64,000 nt of DNA from Achromobacter sp. MYb9 (GTDB taxonomy: Bacteria; Pseudomonadota; Gammaproteobacteria; Burkholderiales; Burkholderiaceae_B). The DNA is taken from positions 1-64,000 of the forward strand of contig NZ_PCOQ01000026.1 of NCBI RefSeq assembly GCF_002975275.1. The letters are read 5' to 3'. Of the stretch, positions 9,521 to 20,776 are shown piece by piece; the first letter of the stretch is position 1; each line of letters begins with the position of its first letter. Made by a program: the position numbers and the translations under genes. Below the pieces are notes generated by a model. That model was not told the DNA's origin. It searched no databases and worked only from the letters and a program-made list of their open reading frames with translations.

Positions 9521-10810
9521 ATGCAGCCAGTGCCGTTTCCGCTTTCTCCGTCCTTGTGGGCAGCGACCGCTTCGGCGCCGCCGCCCACCCAACCGCTTTC
9601 GGCGTCCTTGCAGGCGGATGTGCTGGTCATCGGCGGTGGCTACGCCGGGCTGAGCACCGCGCTGCATCTGGCGGAGCGCGGCGTCAACACCGTGGTGCTG
9701 GAAGCGCATGAAATCGGCTTCGGCGGGTCAGGCCGCAATGGCGGGCAGGTGATCCCGGGGCTGAAGTACGACCCGGACGCCTTGATCTCGATGTTTGGCC
9801 AAGAGCGCGGCGAGCGCTTGTTGCGGTTCGCGGGGGCGACGGCCGACTCGGTGTTCAACCTGATCGACCGCCATGCCATGGACGTGCCGCATGTCCGCAA
9901 AGGTTGGGTCCAGGGCGCCCACAATGCAGAGGCGCTGCGCACCGCGCACGGCCGAGCGGCGCAATGGGCGCGGCATGGCGTGGACGCGCAGCCGTTGGAT
10001 CGCGAGCAAGTCGCCCGCCTGCTGGGCACGGACCGCTATCTGGGCGGCTGGGTGGACAACCGCGCCGGCGCCGTGCAGCCGCTGAGCTATGCGCGTGGAT
10101 TGGCGCGCGCCGCACTGAACGCCGGCGCCTCGATTTACACGGACACGCCCGTCACCGGCCTGACCCGCAGCGATGGCAAGTGGGTGGCGGCGACGGCCCG
10201 CGGCGCGACGGTCACCGCCGACCGGGTGGTGATGTGCACCAATGCCTACGGCGGCGACCTGTTGCCGGGTTTGAAGACATCCATCATCGACGCCAATACC
10301 TTCCAGGTCGCCACCGCGCCCTTGCCGGAGCCGGTGCGCGCGGGCATATTCCCTGAAGGGCATGTCACCTCGGATACGCGCAACCTGCTGCTGTATTTCC
10401 GGCTGGACCACCAGGGCCGGCTGTTGATGGGTGGGCGCGGGCCCTTCCGTGAACCCAAGGGGCCGGAAGACTGGGCGCATCTGGAACGGGTCATGCTGAA
10501 GCTGTTCCCGCAGGTGGCGGGCACGCCATTCGAATACCGTTGGTGCGGGCGCGTGGCGGTCACCCGCGACTACCTGCCGCATTTGCACGAGCCGCAACCT
10601 GGCCTGTTGGTGGATATCGGGTGCCAGGGGCGCGGGGTGGGGCTGCAGACCAGCATGGGCCGCGCCATGGCCCAATACGTGGCGACGGGCGACGCCAACG
10701 CGCTGCCCGTGCCCTTGTCCCCGGTGGTGCCGTTTCCGCTGTATGGCCTGCGGCGGCTCTACGTCAATGCGGTGGTGACCTGGTACCGCATGACCGATGG
10801 CGGCGTCTGA
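9521..10810 (+). CDS. FAD-dependent oxidoreductase (DAO / PuuB-like)
   Basis: 429 residues. The dinucleotide-binding fold begins at about residue 30 (DVLVIGGGYAGLSTALHLAE, ending in VVLEA), followed by GFGGSGRNGGQV, a flavin-contact pattern of the D-amino-acid oxidase / gamma-glutamylputrescine oxidase group. The C-terminal GCQGRGVGLQTSMGRAMA segment closes the FAD site. It starts 12 nt after the ATPase stop with AGGAAGGA as Shine-Dalgarno, so it belongs to the transporter operon. Likely oxidises the amine or amino acid that is imported. The precise substrate is unknown. Confidence 0.85.
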   Translation: MQPVPFPLSPSLWAATASAPPPTQPLSASLQADVLVIGGGYAGLSTALHLAERGVNTVVLEAHEIGFGGSGRNGGQVIPGLKYDPDALISMFGQERGERLLRFAGATADSVFNLIDRHAMDVPHVRKGWVQGAHNAEALRTAHGRAAQWARHGVDAQPLDREQVARLLGTDRYLGGWVDNRAGAVQPLSYARGLARAALNAGASIYTDTPVTGLTRSDGKWVAATARGATVTADRVVMCTNAYGGDLLPGLKTSIIDANTFQVATAPLPEPVRAGIFPEGHVTSDTRNLLLYFRLDHQGRLLMGGRGPFREPKGPEDWAHLERVMLKLFPQVAGTPFEYRWCGRVAVTRDYLPHLHEPQPGLLVDIGCQGRGVGLQTSMGRAMAQYVATGDANALPVPLSPVVPFPLYGLRRLYVNAVVTWYRMTDGGV

Positions 10811-10837
10811 CTTCCTCGGTGGTTGCCGCCATGAAAA

Positions 10838-10863
10838 AACCCCGGAACCAGTCCGGGGTTTTT
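10838..10863. terminator. Bidirectional terminator between oxidoreductase and valS
   Basis: Stem AACCCCGGA / TCCGGGGTT with loop ACCAG, flanked by an A-run and a T-run. Serves the two convergent genes. Confidence 0.9.
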
Positions 10864-10888
10864 GGTTTCAGCGGGGCGTGGCCGCCGT

Positions 10889-13783
10889 TCAGTCGCCCAG
10901 CTTGGCGCGCTGTTCGCGCACCTTCTGCAGCGTTTCACCGAACTGCGCCATGCGGGCCTTTTCCTGCTCGACGACCGCCGCCGGGGCGCGTTCGACGAAG
11001 CTGGCGTTCGACAGCTTGCCATTGGCCTTGGCGATCTCGCCTTCCAGGCGTGCGATTTCCTTGTCTAGGCGAATGCGCTCGGCCGCCACGTCGATCTCGA
11101 CGTGCAGCATCAGGCGGCTGGCGCCCACAACCTGGACCGGCGCGCCGGCGTCGGGCAGGGCGTCCAGCACGTCGACCTGGCTCAGCTTGGCCAGCGCGGC
11201 CAGGTACGGCGCGTTGCGCTTGAGCGTGGGCGCGTCGCCCTGGGCGCACAACGGCACTTTCTGGGCGGGCGACAGGTTCATTTCGCCGCGCAGCGCTCGC
11301 ACCGCTTCCACCTGGGCCTTGAGTTCGGCCACGGCGGCTTCCGCCGCCACATCGACCGCGTCCGGATTGGCTTGCGGGTAGGGCTGGACGCTGACGCTGT
11401 CGGCCACGCCTTCCTTGCGCTTGCCGGCCACCACCGACACCTTTTGCCAGAGTTCTTCCGTGATGAACGGAATGATCGGGTGCGCCAGGCGCAGCACGCA
11501 TTCCAGCACGCGGATCAGCGTGCGGCGCGTGCCCAGCTGCTGGGCGGGCGTGCCGGTCTGGATCTGCACCTTGGCCAGTTCCAGGTACCAGTCGCAGTAC
11601 TCGTCCCACACATAGCGGTACAGGGCATTGGCGATATTGTCGAAGCGGTAGTCGGCGAATCCGCGCGCGACGTCGGCTTCCAGCGTCTGCATCTGGCTGA
11701 TGATCCAGCGGTCGACGAACGAGGTCTCGCCCGCGTCCGTGCCCGTCAGGTCGTGGCCTTCGGTATTCATCAGCACGAAGCGCGTGGCGTTCCACAGCTT
11801 GTTGCAGAAGTTGCGATACCCCTCGCAGCGCTTCAGGTCGAAGTTGATGTTGCGGCCCAGGGTGGCGTAAGCGGCCATCGTGAAGCGCAGCGCATCGGTG
11901 CCGAAAGCGGGGATGCCGTCCGGGTACTGGCGGCGCGTGGCCTTTTCGATGGCTCCCGCCTGCTTGGGGTTCATCAGGCCATAGGTGCGCTTGGCGATCA
12001 GGCCGTCCAGGTCGATGCCGTCGATCAGGTCGACCGGGTCCAGCGTATTGCCCTTGGACTTGCTCATTTTCTGGCCGTCGGCGTCGCGGATCAGGCCGTG
12101 CACGTAGACGTGCTTGAACGGAATCTGGCCGGTCAGGTGCGTGGTCAGCATGACCATGCGGGCGACCCAGAAGAAGATGATGTCAAAGCCCGTGACCAGC
12201 ACGCTGGAGGGCAGGTAGCGTTGCAGGTCGGGCGTGTTTTCCGGCCAGCCCAGCGTCGTGAAAGGCACGAGGCCCGACGAGAACCAGGTGTCCAGCACGT
12301 CCGGGTCGCGCTTGAGTTCGCCCGTGACGCCGGCGGCGCGCGCCTGTTCGATGGCGCCGGCTTCGTCGTGCGCCACGAAGACCTGGCCGTCTTCCGAATA
12401 CCACGCCGGGATCTGGTGGCCCCACCACAGTTGGCGCGAAATGCACCAGTCCTGGATGTTGTTCAGCCACTGGTTGTAAATGGTGGTCCAGTTGTCCGGA
12501 TAGAACTTGATACGGCCATCGGCCACGACTTCCAGCGCAACTTCGGTGATGCTCTTGCCCGGGTTCAGCGTGCCTTCCGGGGCCGGCTTGCTCATGGCGA
12601 CGAACCATTGGTCCGTCAGCATGGGCTCCAGCACGACGCCGGTCCGGTCGCCTTTGGGCTGCATCATCTTGTGCGGTTCGATCTTGACCAGATAGCCTTC
12701 GGCATCCAGTTGGGCGACGACCGCCTTGCGGGCTTCGTAGCGCTCCAGGCCCTGGAACTGCTTGGGGCCGTTTTCGTTGATGTGCGCATCCAGCGTGAAG
12801 ATCACGATCAGCGGCAGATCGTGGCGCATCGCGCAGGCGTAATCGTTGAAATCGTGGGCGCCGGTGATCTTGACGCAGCCCGTACCGAATTCGGGGTCGA
12901 CGAAATCGTCCGCGATGATGGGGATGTTGCGATCGCACAGCGGCAGTTCGACTTCCTTGCCGATCAGGTGCTGGTAGCGCGGATCGTCCGGGTGCACGCA
13001 CAGGGCGCCGTCAGCCAGCATCGTTTCCGGGCGGGTCGTGGCGATCGTCATGCCCCGCAGCGTAACGGTCTGGCCGTCTTTGTCGACAATGGTCTGCGGC
13101 CCGTCGACGAAGGGGTAGAGGATGTGCCACATGTGGCCGTCGGTCTCTTCGGACTGGACTTCCAGGTCGGACACGGCGGTCAGCAGCTTCGGATCCCAGT
13201 TGACCAGGCGCTTGCCGCGGTAGATCAGTCCCTGTTTATGCAGGCGTACGAAGGTCTCCACCACGCCGCGCGACATGCGGTCGTCCATGGTGAAATATTC
13301 GCGCGGCCAATCGGCCGACGCGCCCAGGCGGCGCACCTGCTCGGTGATGGCGTTGCCCGACTTTTCCTTCCATTCCCACACTTTTTCCACGAATTTTTCG
13401 CGGCCAAGGTCGTGGCGGGAAACCTTCTGGGCGTCCAGCTGTCTCTCAACAACGATCTGAGTGGCGATGCCGGCGTGGTCCGTGCCGGGAATGAACACGG
13501 TATCGTCACCAGCCATGCGGCGGTAGCGAACCAGGCCGTCCATGATGGTCTGGTTGAACGCGTGGCCCATGTGAAGGGTGCCCGTGACGTTGGGCGGCGG
13601 GAACTGGATGACATACGGCTGGTTTTCCGTCCCCGTTTTTACGTGCTGGCCCGCCGCGAAGTAGCCGCGCTTGTCCCACTCGGCATACCAGCGGGACTCC
13701 AGTTCGGAGGGTTCGAAGCTCTTGGAGAGTTCCGGGGTGTCGCTCGCGGGATTCGCGGCGTTCGGGGGGGCAGCTTGGGTCAT
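10889..13783 (-). CDS. valS: Valine--tRNA ligase
   Basis: 964 residues, class Ia synthetase. The HIGH motif appears as HMGH in [15 protein letters not shown], the KMSKS loop is intact in [16 protein letters not shown], and a CP1 editing domain lies between. The C-terminal segment is a charged coiled coil (about the last 70 residues, [20 protein letters not shown]) that binds tRNA. The ATG at 13783 gives the expected length; the N-terminus carries about 20 extra residues ([18 protein letters not shown]) of low complexity. Transcribed alone and convergent with the transporter operon. Confidence 0.97.
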   Translation of the reverse strand: MTQAAPPNAANPASDTPELSKSFEPSELESRWYAEWDKRGYFAAGQHVKTGTENQPYVIQFPPPNVTGTLHMGHAFNQTIMDGLVRYRRMAGDDTVFIPGTDHAGIATQIVVERQLDAQKVSRHDLGREKFVEKVWEWKEKSGNAITEQVRRLGASADWPREYFTMDDRMSRGVVETFVRLHKQGLIYRGKRLVNWDPKLLTAVSDLEVQSEETDGHMWHILYPFVDGPQTIVDKDGQTVTLRGMTIATTRPETMLADGALCVHPDDPRYQHLIGKEVELPLCDRNIPIIADDFVDPEFGTGCVKITGAHDFNDYACAMRHDLPLIVIFTLDAHINENGPKQFQGLERYEARKAVVAQLDAEGYLVKIEPHKMMQPKGDRTGVVLEPMLTDQWFVAMSKPAPEGTLNPGKSITEVALEVVADGRIKFYPDNWTTIYNQWLNNIQDWCISRQLWWGHQIPAWYSEDGQVFVAHDEAGAIEQARAAGVTGELKRDPDVLDTWFSSGLVPFTTLGWPENTPDLQRYLPSSVLVTGFDIIFFWVARMVMLTTHLTGQIPFKHVYVHGLIRDADGQKMSKSKGNTLDPVDLIDGIDLDGLIAKRTYGLMNPKQAGAIEKATRRQYPDGIPAFGTDALRFTMAAYATLGRNINFDLKRCEGYRNFCNKLWNATRFVLMNTEGHDLTGTDAGETSFVDRWIISQMQTLEADVARGFADYRFDNIANALYRYVWDEYCDWYLELAKVQIQTGTPAQQLGTRRTLIRVLECVLRLAHPIIPFITEELWQKVSVVAGKRKEGVADSVSVQPYPQANPDAVDVAAEAAVAELKAQVEAVRALRGEMNLSPAQKVPLCAQGDAPTLKRNAPYLAALAKLSQVDVLDALPDAGAPVQVVGASRLMLHVEIDVAAERIRLDKEIARLEGEIAKANGKLSNASFVERAPAAVVEQEKARMAQFGETLQKVREQRAKLGD

Positions 13784-14188
13784 TACAGGGTTCCGGCAAA
13801 CAGGGCGCCCGGCGTAGGGATACGGGCAGCAAACCGCTCATTTTAAGATGTAATGCGGTCTTCTCAGCGTGTTAGAATACCGGGTTACTGTAAACCTTTT
13901 AGAAGTCCCTGAATTCATTAAGGATTCCTTCGGAAATGCGCACGGAAAAGTCCGCGTTTCAGAAATCCGAAGCAGAATTGAGGGCGCGTCCGATCGGTCG
14001 GCAGTGTCGAATCCCTGCCTTGGCCATGTGGCTCAGGACGGCCCGGAGCGTTCAGCAGAACTGTTCAAACGATCCGGACCGCCTGTGCGCCAATCGCGCG
14101 ATGACACTTCAAGGGTGACACCGACAAGTGCAGAGCCACGCCAGGCAATTCATCAGAAACCAGTCAGAAATCAGCTTTCGGAGTTCCT
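13784..14188. other. Intergenic region between valS and ndk
   Basis: 405 nt between divergent genes. It contains a -10-like TAGAAT at 13873-13878 on the plus strand, probably part of the ndk promoter, and the valS leader. A 60-codon frame starting at 13936 has ordinary composition but no family resemblance and no clear Shine-Dalgarno, so it is not called a gene. The ndk Shine-Dalgarno GGAG is at 14179-14182. Confidence 0.4.
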
Positions 14189-14614
14189 ATGTCCATCCAA
14201 CGCACCCTCTCGATCATCAAGCCCGACGCCGTCGCCAAGAACGTCATCGGCCAGATCGTCGGCCGTTTCGAGCAAGCCGGCCTGAAGGTCATCGCCGCCC
14301 GCCTGGCCCAACTGTCGCGCGCCGACGCCGAGCGTTTCTACGCCGTGCACTCGGAACGCCCCTTCTTCAAGGACCTGGTCGATTTCATGATCTCGGGCCC
14401 GGTCTTCGTGCAAGTGCTGGAAGGTGAAGAAGCCATCCTGAAGAACCGCGACCTGATGGGCGCCACGGACCCGAAGAAGGCTGCTCCCGGCACCATCCGC
14501 GCCGACTTCGCCGACAGCATCGACGCCAACGCCGTGCACGGCTCGGACGCTCCGGAAACGGCTGCTGTCGAAATCGCTTTCTTCTTCCCCGAAATCAACA
14601 TCCACAGCCGTTGA
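14189..14614 (+). CDS. ndk: Nucleoside diphosphate kinase
   Basis: 141 residues, the standard short bacterial form. It transfers the gamma phosphate among NTPs via a phosphohistidine. The active-site histidine is His117 in NAVHGSDA; the start [17 protein letters not shown] is diagnostic. First gene of a plus-strand series running to the hisZ-purA area. Next gene rlmN starts 44 nt later. Confidence 0.98.
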   Translation: MSIQRTLSIIKPDAVAKNVIGQIVGRFEQAGLKVIAARLAQLSRADAERFYAVHSERPFFKDLVDFMISGPVFVQVLEGEEAILKNRDLMGATDPKKAAPGTIRADFADSIDANAVHGSDAPETAAVEIAFFFPEINIHSR

Positions 14615-14658
14615 TTTTCCCGGAAGCACTGTTCTAGTTTTTTAGCGTTACCCAGGTC

Positions 14659-15813
14659 ATGGAATCCGTCGAACGAATCAATCTGCTGGGGCTGGATGGC
14701 TCCGCCCTGTCCGAACTTGTCGGGCAGTGGGGCGGCAAGCCGTTTCGCGCTCGCCAGTTGCAGCGCTGGATGCACCAGCGCGGCGCCGATTCGTTCGACG
14801 CCATGACCGACCTGGCCCGCGAATTCCGCAGCCAGCTCGCGTCCAACTGCCGCATCGAAGCCTTGCCCGTCAATATCGAGCAGCGCTCGACCGACGGCAC
14901 GCGCAAGTGGCTGTTCGACGTGGGGCAGGGCAATGCCATCGAAACCGTCTTCATCCCCGAAGACGATCGCGGCACCCTTTGCATTTCCAGCCAGGCCGGC
15001 TGCGTGGTGAACTGCCGCTTTTGCTCGACCGGGCACCAGGGCTTCAACCGCAACCTGAAAACCAGTGAAATCATCGGCCAGCTTTGGTGGGCCAAGCGCG
15101 TGCTGGAGGCCGATATCGGTACCGCCCGCCTGGAAAGCGCCAAGGCCACCGAAGATACGCGCGTCATCAGCAACGTGGTGATGATGGGCATGGGCGAGCC
15201 CCTGCTCAACTACGACCAGGTCCTGCCGGCGTTGCGCCTGATGCTGGACGACAACGCCTACGGCTTGTCTCGTCGGCGCGTGACGGTGTCCACGTCGGGC
15301 GTGGTCCCCATGATGGACCGCCTGTCGCAGGACTGTCCGGTGGCGCTGGCCGTCTCGCTGCACGCGCCGAACGATGCGCTGCGCGACGAACTGGTGCCGC
15401 TGAACAAGAAGTACCCGCTGAAAGAGTTGCTGGCGGCTTGCGAACGCTATCTGGCGTTCGCCCCGCGCGACTTCATCACCTTTGAATACTGCATGCTGGA
15501 CGGCATCAACGACACCGACCAGCACGCCAAGGAACTGATCCAAATTGCACGCCAGCTGCGCTGCAAGCTCAATCTGATTCCGTTCAACCCCTTCCCCGAG
15601 TCGGGCCTGAAACGCTCCAACTCCGCACGCGTCAAGGTGTTCGCGCAGCGTCTGATGGACGCTGGCATCATCACGACCGTGCGCAAGACCCGGGGCGACG
15701 ATATCGATGCAGCTTGTGGTCAACTGGCCGGAGAAGTGCGGGACCGCACTCGGATTACCGAGCGTAATGCCGCACAGCGCCAGACCATACCAATTAAACA
15801 GGTGCATGCATGA
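14659..15813 (+). CDS. rlmN: Dual-specificity RNA methyltransferase RlmN
   Basis: 384 residues. Radical-SAM enzyme that makes m2A2503 in 23S rRNA and m2A37 in some tRNAs. The CX3CX2C cluster is [12 protein letters not shown] (Cys115, Cys119, Cys122), with the [10 protein letters not shown] and methyl-carrier cysteine region [15 protein letters not shown] near the C-terminus. The stop overlaps the start of the next gene (ATGA). Position between ndk and the RodZ-like gene is conserved in proteobacteria. Confidence 0.97.
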   Translation: MESVERINLLGLDGSALSELVGQWGGKPFRARQLQRWMHQRGADSFDAMTDLAREFRSQLASNCRIEALPVNIEQRSTDGTRKWLFDVGQGNAIETVFIPEDDRGTLCISSQAGCVVNCRFCSTGHQGFNRNLKTSEIIGQLWWAKRVLEADIGTARLESAKATEDTRVISNVVMMGMGEPLLNYDQVLPALRLMLDDNAYGLSRRRVTVSTSGVVPMMDRLSQDCPVALAVSLHAPNDALRDELVPLNKKYPLKELLAACERYLAFAPRDFITFEYCMLDGINDTDQHAKELIQIARQLRCKLNLIPFNPFPESGLKRSNSARVKVFAQRLMDAGIITTVRKTRGDDIDAACGQLAGEVRDRTRITERNAAQRQTIPIKQVHA

Positions 15814-16304
15814 CGCAGGATTTCGCTTCTGCAGTTTCTGAAACGCCCGCAAGCGCTGCGGGCAACGTGGGCTCGGCATTGCGCGCGCTGCGCCAGTCCA
15901 AAGGCTGGTCGCTCGATGAGGTGTCCAGCCGCATCAAGTTTTCCACGAAGCAGATCGAAGCCCTAGAAAACGAAGCGTGGGCAGACCTGCCCACCGGCGT
16001 TTCCCTGCGCGGTTTGGTCCGCAATTACGCGCGCCTGCTGGGCGCGGATTCGCAAGCCATCGTCGATTCGCTGGACCCCAAGGCCCGCGTCACCGGTCCG
16101 GTGAAGCTGAGCCCGGGCGCCCTGCATTCGGCCCATTCCATCCCCCAGTCCAGCGCCGACGACGACCGTTCGTCGTCGACCTCCTGGGGATGGCTCATCG
16201 CCATCGTGCTGGTGCTGGCCGCCGGCGTGGCGTATGCCTTCTGGCAAGGCTGGTTGCCGCAGCAATGGCTGCCGTTCGACTGGCTGCAGAAGCCGACCAA
16301 GTAA
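15810..16304 (+). CDS. RodZ-like HTH membrane protein, short form
   Basis: 164 residues. N-terminal HTH of the RodZ type (about residues 20-90, [20 protein letters not shown], then [16 protein letters not shown]), a Ser/Asp linker, and one membrane span at about 134-153 ([17 protein letters not shown]). In the common form a periplasmic beta domain of about 100 residues follows the span; here only about 12 residues remain ([11 protein letters not shown]). RodZ couples MreB to cell-wall synthesis. The location between rlmN and ispG is that of rodZ, so this is the positional orthologue, lacking the periplasmic domain. Confidence 0.8.
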   Translation: MTQDFASAVSETPASAAGNVGSALRALRQSKGWSLDEVSSRIKFSTKQIEALENEAWADLPTGVSLRGLVRNYARLLGADSQAIVDSLDPKARVTGPVKLSPGALHSAHSIPQSSADDDRSSSTSWGWLIAIVLVLAAGVAYAFWQGWLPQQWLPFDWLQKPTK

Positions 16305-16317
16305 CCCGGTTCCACCG

Positions 16318-17604
16318 ATGCAAGATTCTTTTCTGCCTTGCCAGGATGCGCCGCCTCCCTCCGTCGGGGCGGCGATGCGCCGCGCCACGCGTTCGGTGGC
16401 GGTGAAGTGGGGTGATCGCGTCGTGATGGTGGGCGGCGACGCCCCGGTCGTGGTGCAGTCCATGACCAACACCGACACGGCTGACGCCATCGCCACGGCG
16501 ATCCAGGTCAAAGAGCTGGCGTTGGCCGGCTCCGAGCTGGTGCGCATCACGGTGAATACGCCCGAGGCGGCGCGCGAAGTGGTCGCCATCCGCGAACAAC
16601 TCGACCGCATGGGCGTAAACGTGCCGTTGGTAGGCGACTTCCACTACAACGGCCACAAGCTGCTGACGCAGTTTCCGGAATGCGCGCAAGCGCTGTCCAA
16701 GTACCGGATCAACCCCGGCAACATGGGCGGCGGCAAGCGGCGCGACGACAACTTTGCGCAGATGATCGAAGTGGCTTGCCGTTACGACAAGCCGGTGCGC
16801 ATCGGCGTGAACTGGGGCAGCCTGGATCACGAACTGATGGCGCGCAAGATGGACGAAAACAGCCGTCGCGCGCAGCCCTGGGAGGCCCAGGCCGTGATGC
16901 GCGATGCGCTGGTCGTGTCGGCTATCAGCAACGCGCAGCGGGCCGAAGAACTCGGCCTGCGGCGCGACGCCATCATCCTGTCCTGCAAGGTCAGCCATGT
17001 GCAGGACTTGATCGCGGTTTACCGCGATTTGTCCGCGCGTTGCGACTATCCCCTGCACCTGGGCCTGACCGAAGCCGGCATGGGCAGCAAGGGCATCGTG
17101 GCGTCCACCGCCGCGCTGGCAGTGCTGCTCCAGCAAGGCATTGGCGACACCATCCGTATTTCGCTCACGCCGGAACCCGGCGGCGATCGCAGCCGCGAAG
17201 CCATCGTGGCGCAAGAGATCCTGCAAACGATGGGCCTGCGCGCCTTCACGCCGATGGTGGTGGCGTGCCCCGGCTGCGGCCGCACCAGCAGCACGTTCTT
17301 CCAGGAACTTGCTGATAGCATCCAGTCCTACTTGCGCCGCCAGATGCCCGTCTGGAAAGCGCAGTACCCGGGCGTAGAAAGCATGAACGTCGCGGTCATG
17401 GGCTGTGTGGTCAATGGGCCGGGCGAAAGCCGTCATGCCGATATCGGAATCAGTCTGCCGGGAACGGGCGAAGTGCCCGCGGCGCCGGTATTCGTGGATG
17501 GCGAACGCACGGTTACGCTCAAGGGCGACCATATCGCCGAAGAGTTCCAGGCCATCGTCGAAGACTACGTGGCGCGCCGTTACGGCGCGCTCGCCTCTCA
17601 TTAA
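16318..17604 (+). CDS. ispG: 4-hydroxy-3-methylbut-2-en-1-yl diphosphate synthase
   Basis: 428 residues. Penultimate step of the MEP isoprenoid pathway. The 4Fe-4S ligands are seen in [12 protein letters not shown] and in [12 protein letters not shown] near the C-terminus; the N-terminal TIM-barrel begins after [16 protein letters not shown] with the motif [14 protein letters not shown] at 16318 is 13 nt after the RodZ-like stop; an upstream in-frame start at 16234 would overlap that gene. Followed by hisS. Confidence 0.96.
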   Translation: MQDSFLPCQDAPPPSVGAAMRRATRSVAVKWGDRVVMVGGDAPVVVQSMTNTDTADAIATAIQVKELALAGSELVRITVNTPEAAREVVAIREQLDRMGVNVPLVGDFHYNGHKLLTQFPECAQALSKYRINPGNMGGGKRRDDNFAQMIEVACRYDKPVRIGVNWGSLDHELMARKMDENSRRAQPWEAQAVMRDALVVSAISNAQRAEELGLRRDAIILSCKVSHVQDLIAVYRDLSARCDYPLHLGLTEAGMGSKGIVASTAALAVLLQQGIGDTIRISLTPEPGGDRSREAIVAQEILQTMGLRAFTPMVVACPGCGRTSSTFFQELADSIQSYLRRQMPVWKAQYPGVESMNVAVMGCVVNGPGESRHADIGISLPGTGEVPAAPVFVDGERTVTLKGDHIAEEFQAIVEDYVARRYGALASH

Positions 17605-17650
17605 AAGAAAGGGTGTAGCCGCGGACGCGCCGGCAGGCGCGTGATGCGGC

Positions 17651-18946
17651 ATGATCAAGATGACTCAAGCTTTCCAGAAAGTGGCCGCCATACGCGGCAT
17701 GAATGACGTGTTGCCCGGGACGAGCGCCCGTTGGGAACAGTTCGAGGAAATCGTGCGCGGTTGGCTGCGCGGCTATGGCTACCGCAATGTGCGTACGCCC
17801 GTGCTTGAGCATACGCGCCTGTTCACGCGCGGCATCGGCGAAGTGACCGACATCGTCGAAAAAGAGATGTACACGTTCACCGACGCGTTGAACGGCGAAT
17901 CGCTGACGATGCGTCCCGAAATGACGGCCGGCATCGTGCGTGCCTCCATCGAGCACAACATGCTCTATGACCGTCCGCAGCGCGTCTACTCGATCGGCCC
18001 CGTGTTCCGCCACGAGCGCCCGCAGCGCGGCCGCTATCGTCAATTTCATCAGATCGACGTCGAGGCCCTGGGCTTTGCCGGCCCCGACGTGGATGCCGAA
18101 CTGATCGTCATGCTGGCCCGCTTGTGGAAGCTGCTGGACCTGAAGGACGTGCGCCTGGAACTCAATTCGCTGGGCCAGCCCGCCGAACGCGCCGCGCACC
18201 GCGCCGCCCTGATCGAACACCTGGAAAAGCACCGCGACATCCTGGACGAAGACGGCCAGCGCCGCTTGTACACCAACCCGCTGCGCGTGCTGGACACCAA
18301 GAACCCCGCCATGCAGGAAATGGCCAACAGCGCGCCGCGCCTGTTTGATTTCCTCGGCGATGAATCCCGTGCGCACTTTGACGGCGTGTGCCAGCGCCTG
18401 ACGGACGCCGGCATCGAATACAGCCTGAATCCGCGCCTGGTGCGCGGTCTTGATTATTACAACCTGACGGTGTTTGAGTGGGTCACTGACCGCCTGGGCT
18501 CTCAGGGCACGGTCTGCGGCGGCGGCCGCTACGACGGCCTGGTCGAACTCCTGGGCGGCAAGCACGCGCCCGCGGTCGGCTTCGCGATCGGCATGGAACG
18601 CCTGCTGGACCTCTGGGAACAAAGCGTGCAACTGGAAGCGCCGGCCGAATGCGACGTCTATGTCGTGCACCAGGGCGAAGAGGCCCAGCGCTTGGCCGCC
18701 CGGGTCGGCGAAAACCTGCGTGACGCGGGCCTGTCGGTGATCGTGCATGCCGGTTCAGCCGGTTTCAAGTCCCAATTCAAGCGCGCGGATGCCAGCGGCG
18801 CCAGGGTTGCGGTTATTCTTGGCGCCGATGAGGTCGCGTCGCAGACCGCCAGCGTCAAATATTTGCGCGCGGACGCCCAGGGCGACGCCGCCCAGCAGCA
18901 GGTCCCGCTGACGGACCTGGCTGCGGTACTGAACAACAAGGGTTAA
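17651..18946 (+). CDS. hisS: Histidine--tRNA ligase
   Basis: 431 residues from the first ATG. The second ATG at 17660 gives [20 protein letters not shown] and is an equally good start. Class II motifs: motif 2 [18 protein letters not shown], the HisRS-specific [15 protein letters not shown] and GGGRYDGL, then a C-terminal anticodon-binding domain starting near [10 protein letters not shown]. Acts in tRNA charging. Lies in the conserved ispG-hisS-yfgM-bamB-der order and stops 3 nt before the next gene. Confidence 0.97.
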   Translation: MIKMTQAFQKVAAIRGMNDVLPGTSARWEQFEEIVRGWLRGYGYRNVRTPVLEHTRLFTRGIGEVTDIVEKEMYTFTDALNGESLTMRPEMTAGIVRASIEHNMLYDRPQRVYSIGPVFRHERPQRGRYRQFHQIDVEALGFAGPDVDAELIVMLARLWKLLDLKDVRLELNSLGQPAERAAHRAALIEHLEKHRDILDEDGQRRLYTNPLRVLDTKNPAMQEMANSAPRLFDFLGDESRAHFDGVCQRLTDAGIEYSLNPRLVRGLDYYNLTVFEWVTDRLGSQGTVCGGGRYDGLVELLGGKHAPAVGFAIGMERLLDLWEQSVQLEAPAECDVYVVHQGEEAQRLAARVGENLRDAGLSVIVHAGSAGFKSQFKRADASGARVAVILGADEVASQTASVKYLRADAQGDAAQQQVPLTDLAAVLNNKG

Positions 18947-18949
18947 GGC

Positions 18950-19588
18950 ATGGCATACGATCTCGAAGAACAGGAAAAACTGGACGCAATCAAGGCGTGG
19001 TGGGCCCGTTACGGCACGCTGATCGTCACGCTGTTTGCCGTCGTGGCGCTGGCGTGGGGCGGCTGGTGGGGCTGGAAGGCCTATGAGTCGCATCGTGCCA
19101 ATCAAGCCATGGGCTACTTCGAAGCGCTGGAAGATGCGGCTCGCCTGGGTGGCGCCGATTCCTCGGTGCGCATCAAGACGGCCGCGGCCACGTTGCGCGA
19201 ACAGTATCCGGCCACCGGCTACGCCGCGCGCGGCGCGCTCGTCGCGGCGCAAGCCCTGCAAGCTCAGAAAGACGAGGCCGGCGCCCGCGAACAGCTCGAA
19301 TGGCTGGCTGCGCAAGGCAAGAACCCCGCCATGCAATCCGTGGCGCGCCTGCGCCTGGCCGGCATGCTGCTGGATCAGAAGCAATATGACGCGGCGCTTG
19401 CGCAATTGAACAACCCGCCGGCCGCTTTCGCCGCCTTGTTCGCGGACCGCCGTGGCGATATCCTCGCTGCGCAAGGCAAGCGCGACGAAGCGCGTGCGGC
19501 ATGGCAAAGCGCCATTGATGGCCTGGGCACGTCGAACCCGATGACCCAGGTTGTGCAATTGAAATTGGATGCCTTGAGCGGAGCGTGA
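18950..19588 (+). CDS. YfgM-like TPR protein (SecYEG / BAM ancillary subunit)
   Basis: 212 residues. A cytoplasmic N-terminus (MAYDLEEQEKLDAIKAWWAR) leads into one membrane anchor (about residues 23-43, LIVTLFAVVALAWGGWWGW), and the rest is a periplasmic helical TPR-like region rich in Ala, Gln and Leu. In E. coli the YfgM product associates with SecYEG and PpiD. The gene lies between hisS and bamB, the typical place. Stop overlaps the GTG/ATG region of bamB. Confidence 0.85.
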   Translation: MAYDLEEQEKLDAIKAWWARYGTLIVTLFAVVALAWGGWWGWKAYESHRANQAMGYFEALEDAARLGGADSSVRIKTAAATLREQYPATGYAARGALVAAQALQAQKDEAGAREQLEWLAAQGKNPAMQSVARLRLAGMLLDQKQYDAALAQLNNPPAAFAALFADRRGDILAAQGKRDEARAAWQSAIDGLGTSNPMTQVVQLKLDALSGA

Positions 19589-19593
19589 CTGTA

Positions 19594-20751
19594 ATGCGTA
19601 AATTTGCACCTGGTCGTACGTGGCGTGGCGCCGTTTGCCTGGCAAGCTTGCTTGCTTTGGGCGGATGCGGCTTGTTTTCGCACGATGACGGCCGCTACGA
19701 TCCTGCGCCGCTGACCGAGTACAAGGCTGGCATGTCCGTGCACCAGGTCTGGTCGACGTCGATCGGCAGCGGATCCGGCCTGGGCTTTGCGCCCACGGTG
19801 CTGGGCAGCGCCGTCTACGCCGCCACGCCGGATGGCTCCGTGGGTAAGTTCGATCTGCAAAGCGGCCGTCCGCTCTGGAAGGCCAAGACTGACGGCAAGC
19901 TGTCGGCCGGCGCCGGCAGCGACGGCACCACCACCGCGGTCGCCTCTCCCGACGGCGACGTGATCGCCTTTGACGACAACGGCAAGGTGAAGTGGAAGGT
20001 CCGCGCCACCAGCGACGTCACGATCCCGCCCGTGGTCGGCTACGGCATCGTGGTCGTGCGCAGCGGCGACTACCGTATCCAGGCGTTCGACGCCAATAGC
20101 GGTGAACGCGTCTGGAACGTGCAGCGTCCCGGCCCGTCGCTGGCTTTGCGCAGCGTGTCGCAGATGGTTTTGGCAGAAGGCCTGGTCATCACCGGCCTGC
20201 CGGGCGGCAAGCTGATGGCGATCGCCTCCAACAGCGGCAATGTGCAGTGGGAAGGCACCGTGGCCACCCCCAAGGGCGCAAGCGACCTCGAACGCCTGAC
20301 CGACGTCGTCGGCGTTCCGCGCATCGCCGGCAATCTCCTTTGCGCAGTCGCCTATCAAGGGCGTATCGTCTGCTTTGACGTCACCGCAGGCGGCCGCCCG
20401 TTGTGGGCCAAGGATTTTTCCAGCGTCAGCGGCTTGACGCTGGACGAGCGTTTCGCCTATTCGGCGGACCAGAACAGCGTCGTCAGCGCGTTTGCGCTGG
20501 ATAATGGCGGCAATGTCTGGAAGCAGGCGGCCCTGAAAAACCGCCAAGTCACCGCACCGGCTATGCTGGGCGGTGCGCTGGCAGTGGGCGACCTGGAAGG
20601 TTACCTGCACTTCCTGTCGCGTAGTGATGGCAGCCTGATGGCACGGCTGTCCGTGGGTGGAGGCGCCGTCGTTTCGCCGCCGCAAACCACCCCCCAAGGT
20701 GTGCTGGTCCAGACGGGCAATGGCAATCTCGTCATGATCGGCGCCAACTAA
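19594..20751 (+). CDS. bamB: Outer membrane assembly lipoprotein BamB
   Basis: 385 residues. A lipoprotein signal peptide has the lipobox ALGGC with the lipidated Cys at residue 25. The rest is an eight-bladed PQQ-type beta propeller with repeated blade cores such as [27 protein letters not shown] and [12 protein letters not shown]. BamB is a subunit of the BAM complex. Start: ATG at 19594 is favoured because GGAG lies 10 nt upstream; a GTG at 19585 overlaps the YfgM stop but sits on the Shine-Dalgarno. Confidence 0.94.
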   Translation: MRKFAPGRTWRGAVCLASLLALGGCGLFSHDDGRYDPAPLTEYKAGMSVHQVWSTSIGSGSGLGFAPTVLGSAVYAATPDGSVGKFDLQSGRPLWKAKTDGKLSAGAGSDGTTTAVASPDGDVIAFDDNGKVKWKVRATSDVTIPPVVGYGIVVVRSGDYRIQAFDANSGERVWNVQRPGPSLALRSVSQMVLAEGLVITGLPGGKLMAIASNSGNVQWEGTVATPKGASDLERLTDVVGVPRIAGNLLCAVAYQGRIVCFDVTAGGRPLWAKDFSSVSGLTLDERFAYSADQNSVVSAFALDNGGNVWKQAALKNRQVTAPAMLGGALAVGDLEGYLHFLSRSDGSLMARLSVGGGAVVSPPQTTPQGVLVQTGNGNLVMIGAN

Positions 20752-20776
20752 AACCTATAGAACAAAGCCTTACACC

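Noticed and set aside
11102..13846. Long 914-codon plus-strand frame opposite valS
   Set aside because: Antisense shadow of valS with His/Gln/Arg-rich composition and no family resemblance.
13936..14118. 60-codon frame before ndk
   Set aside because: No ribosome site or similarity; overlaps the probable ndk leader.
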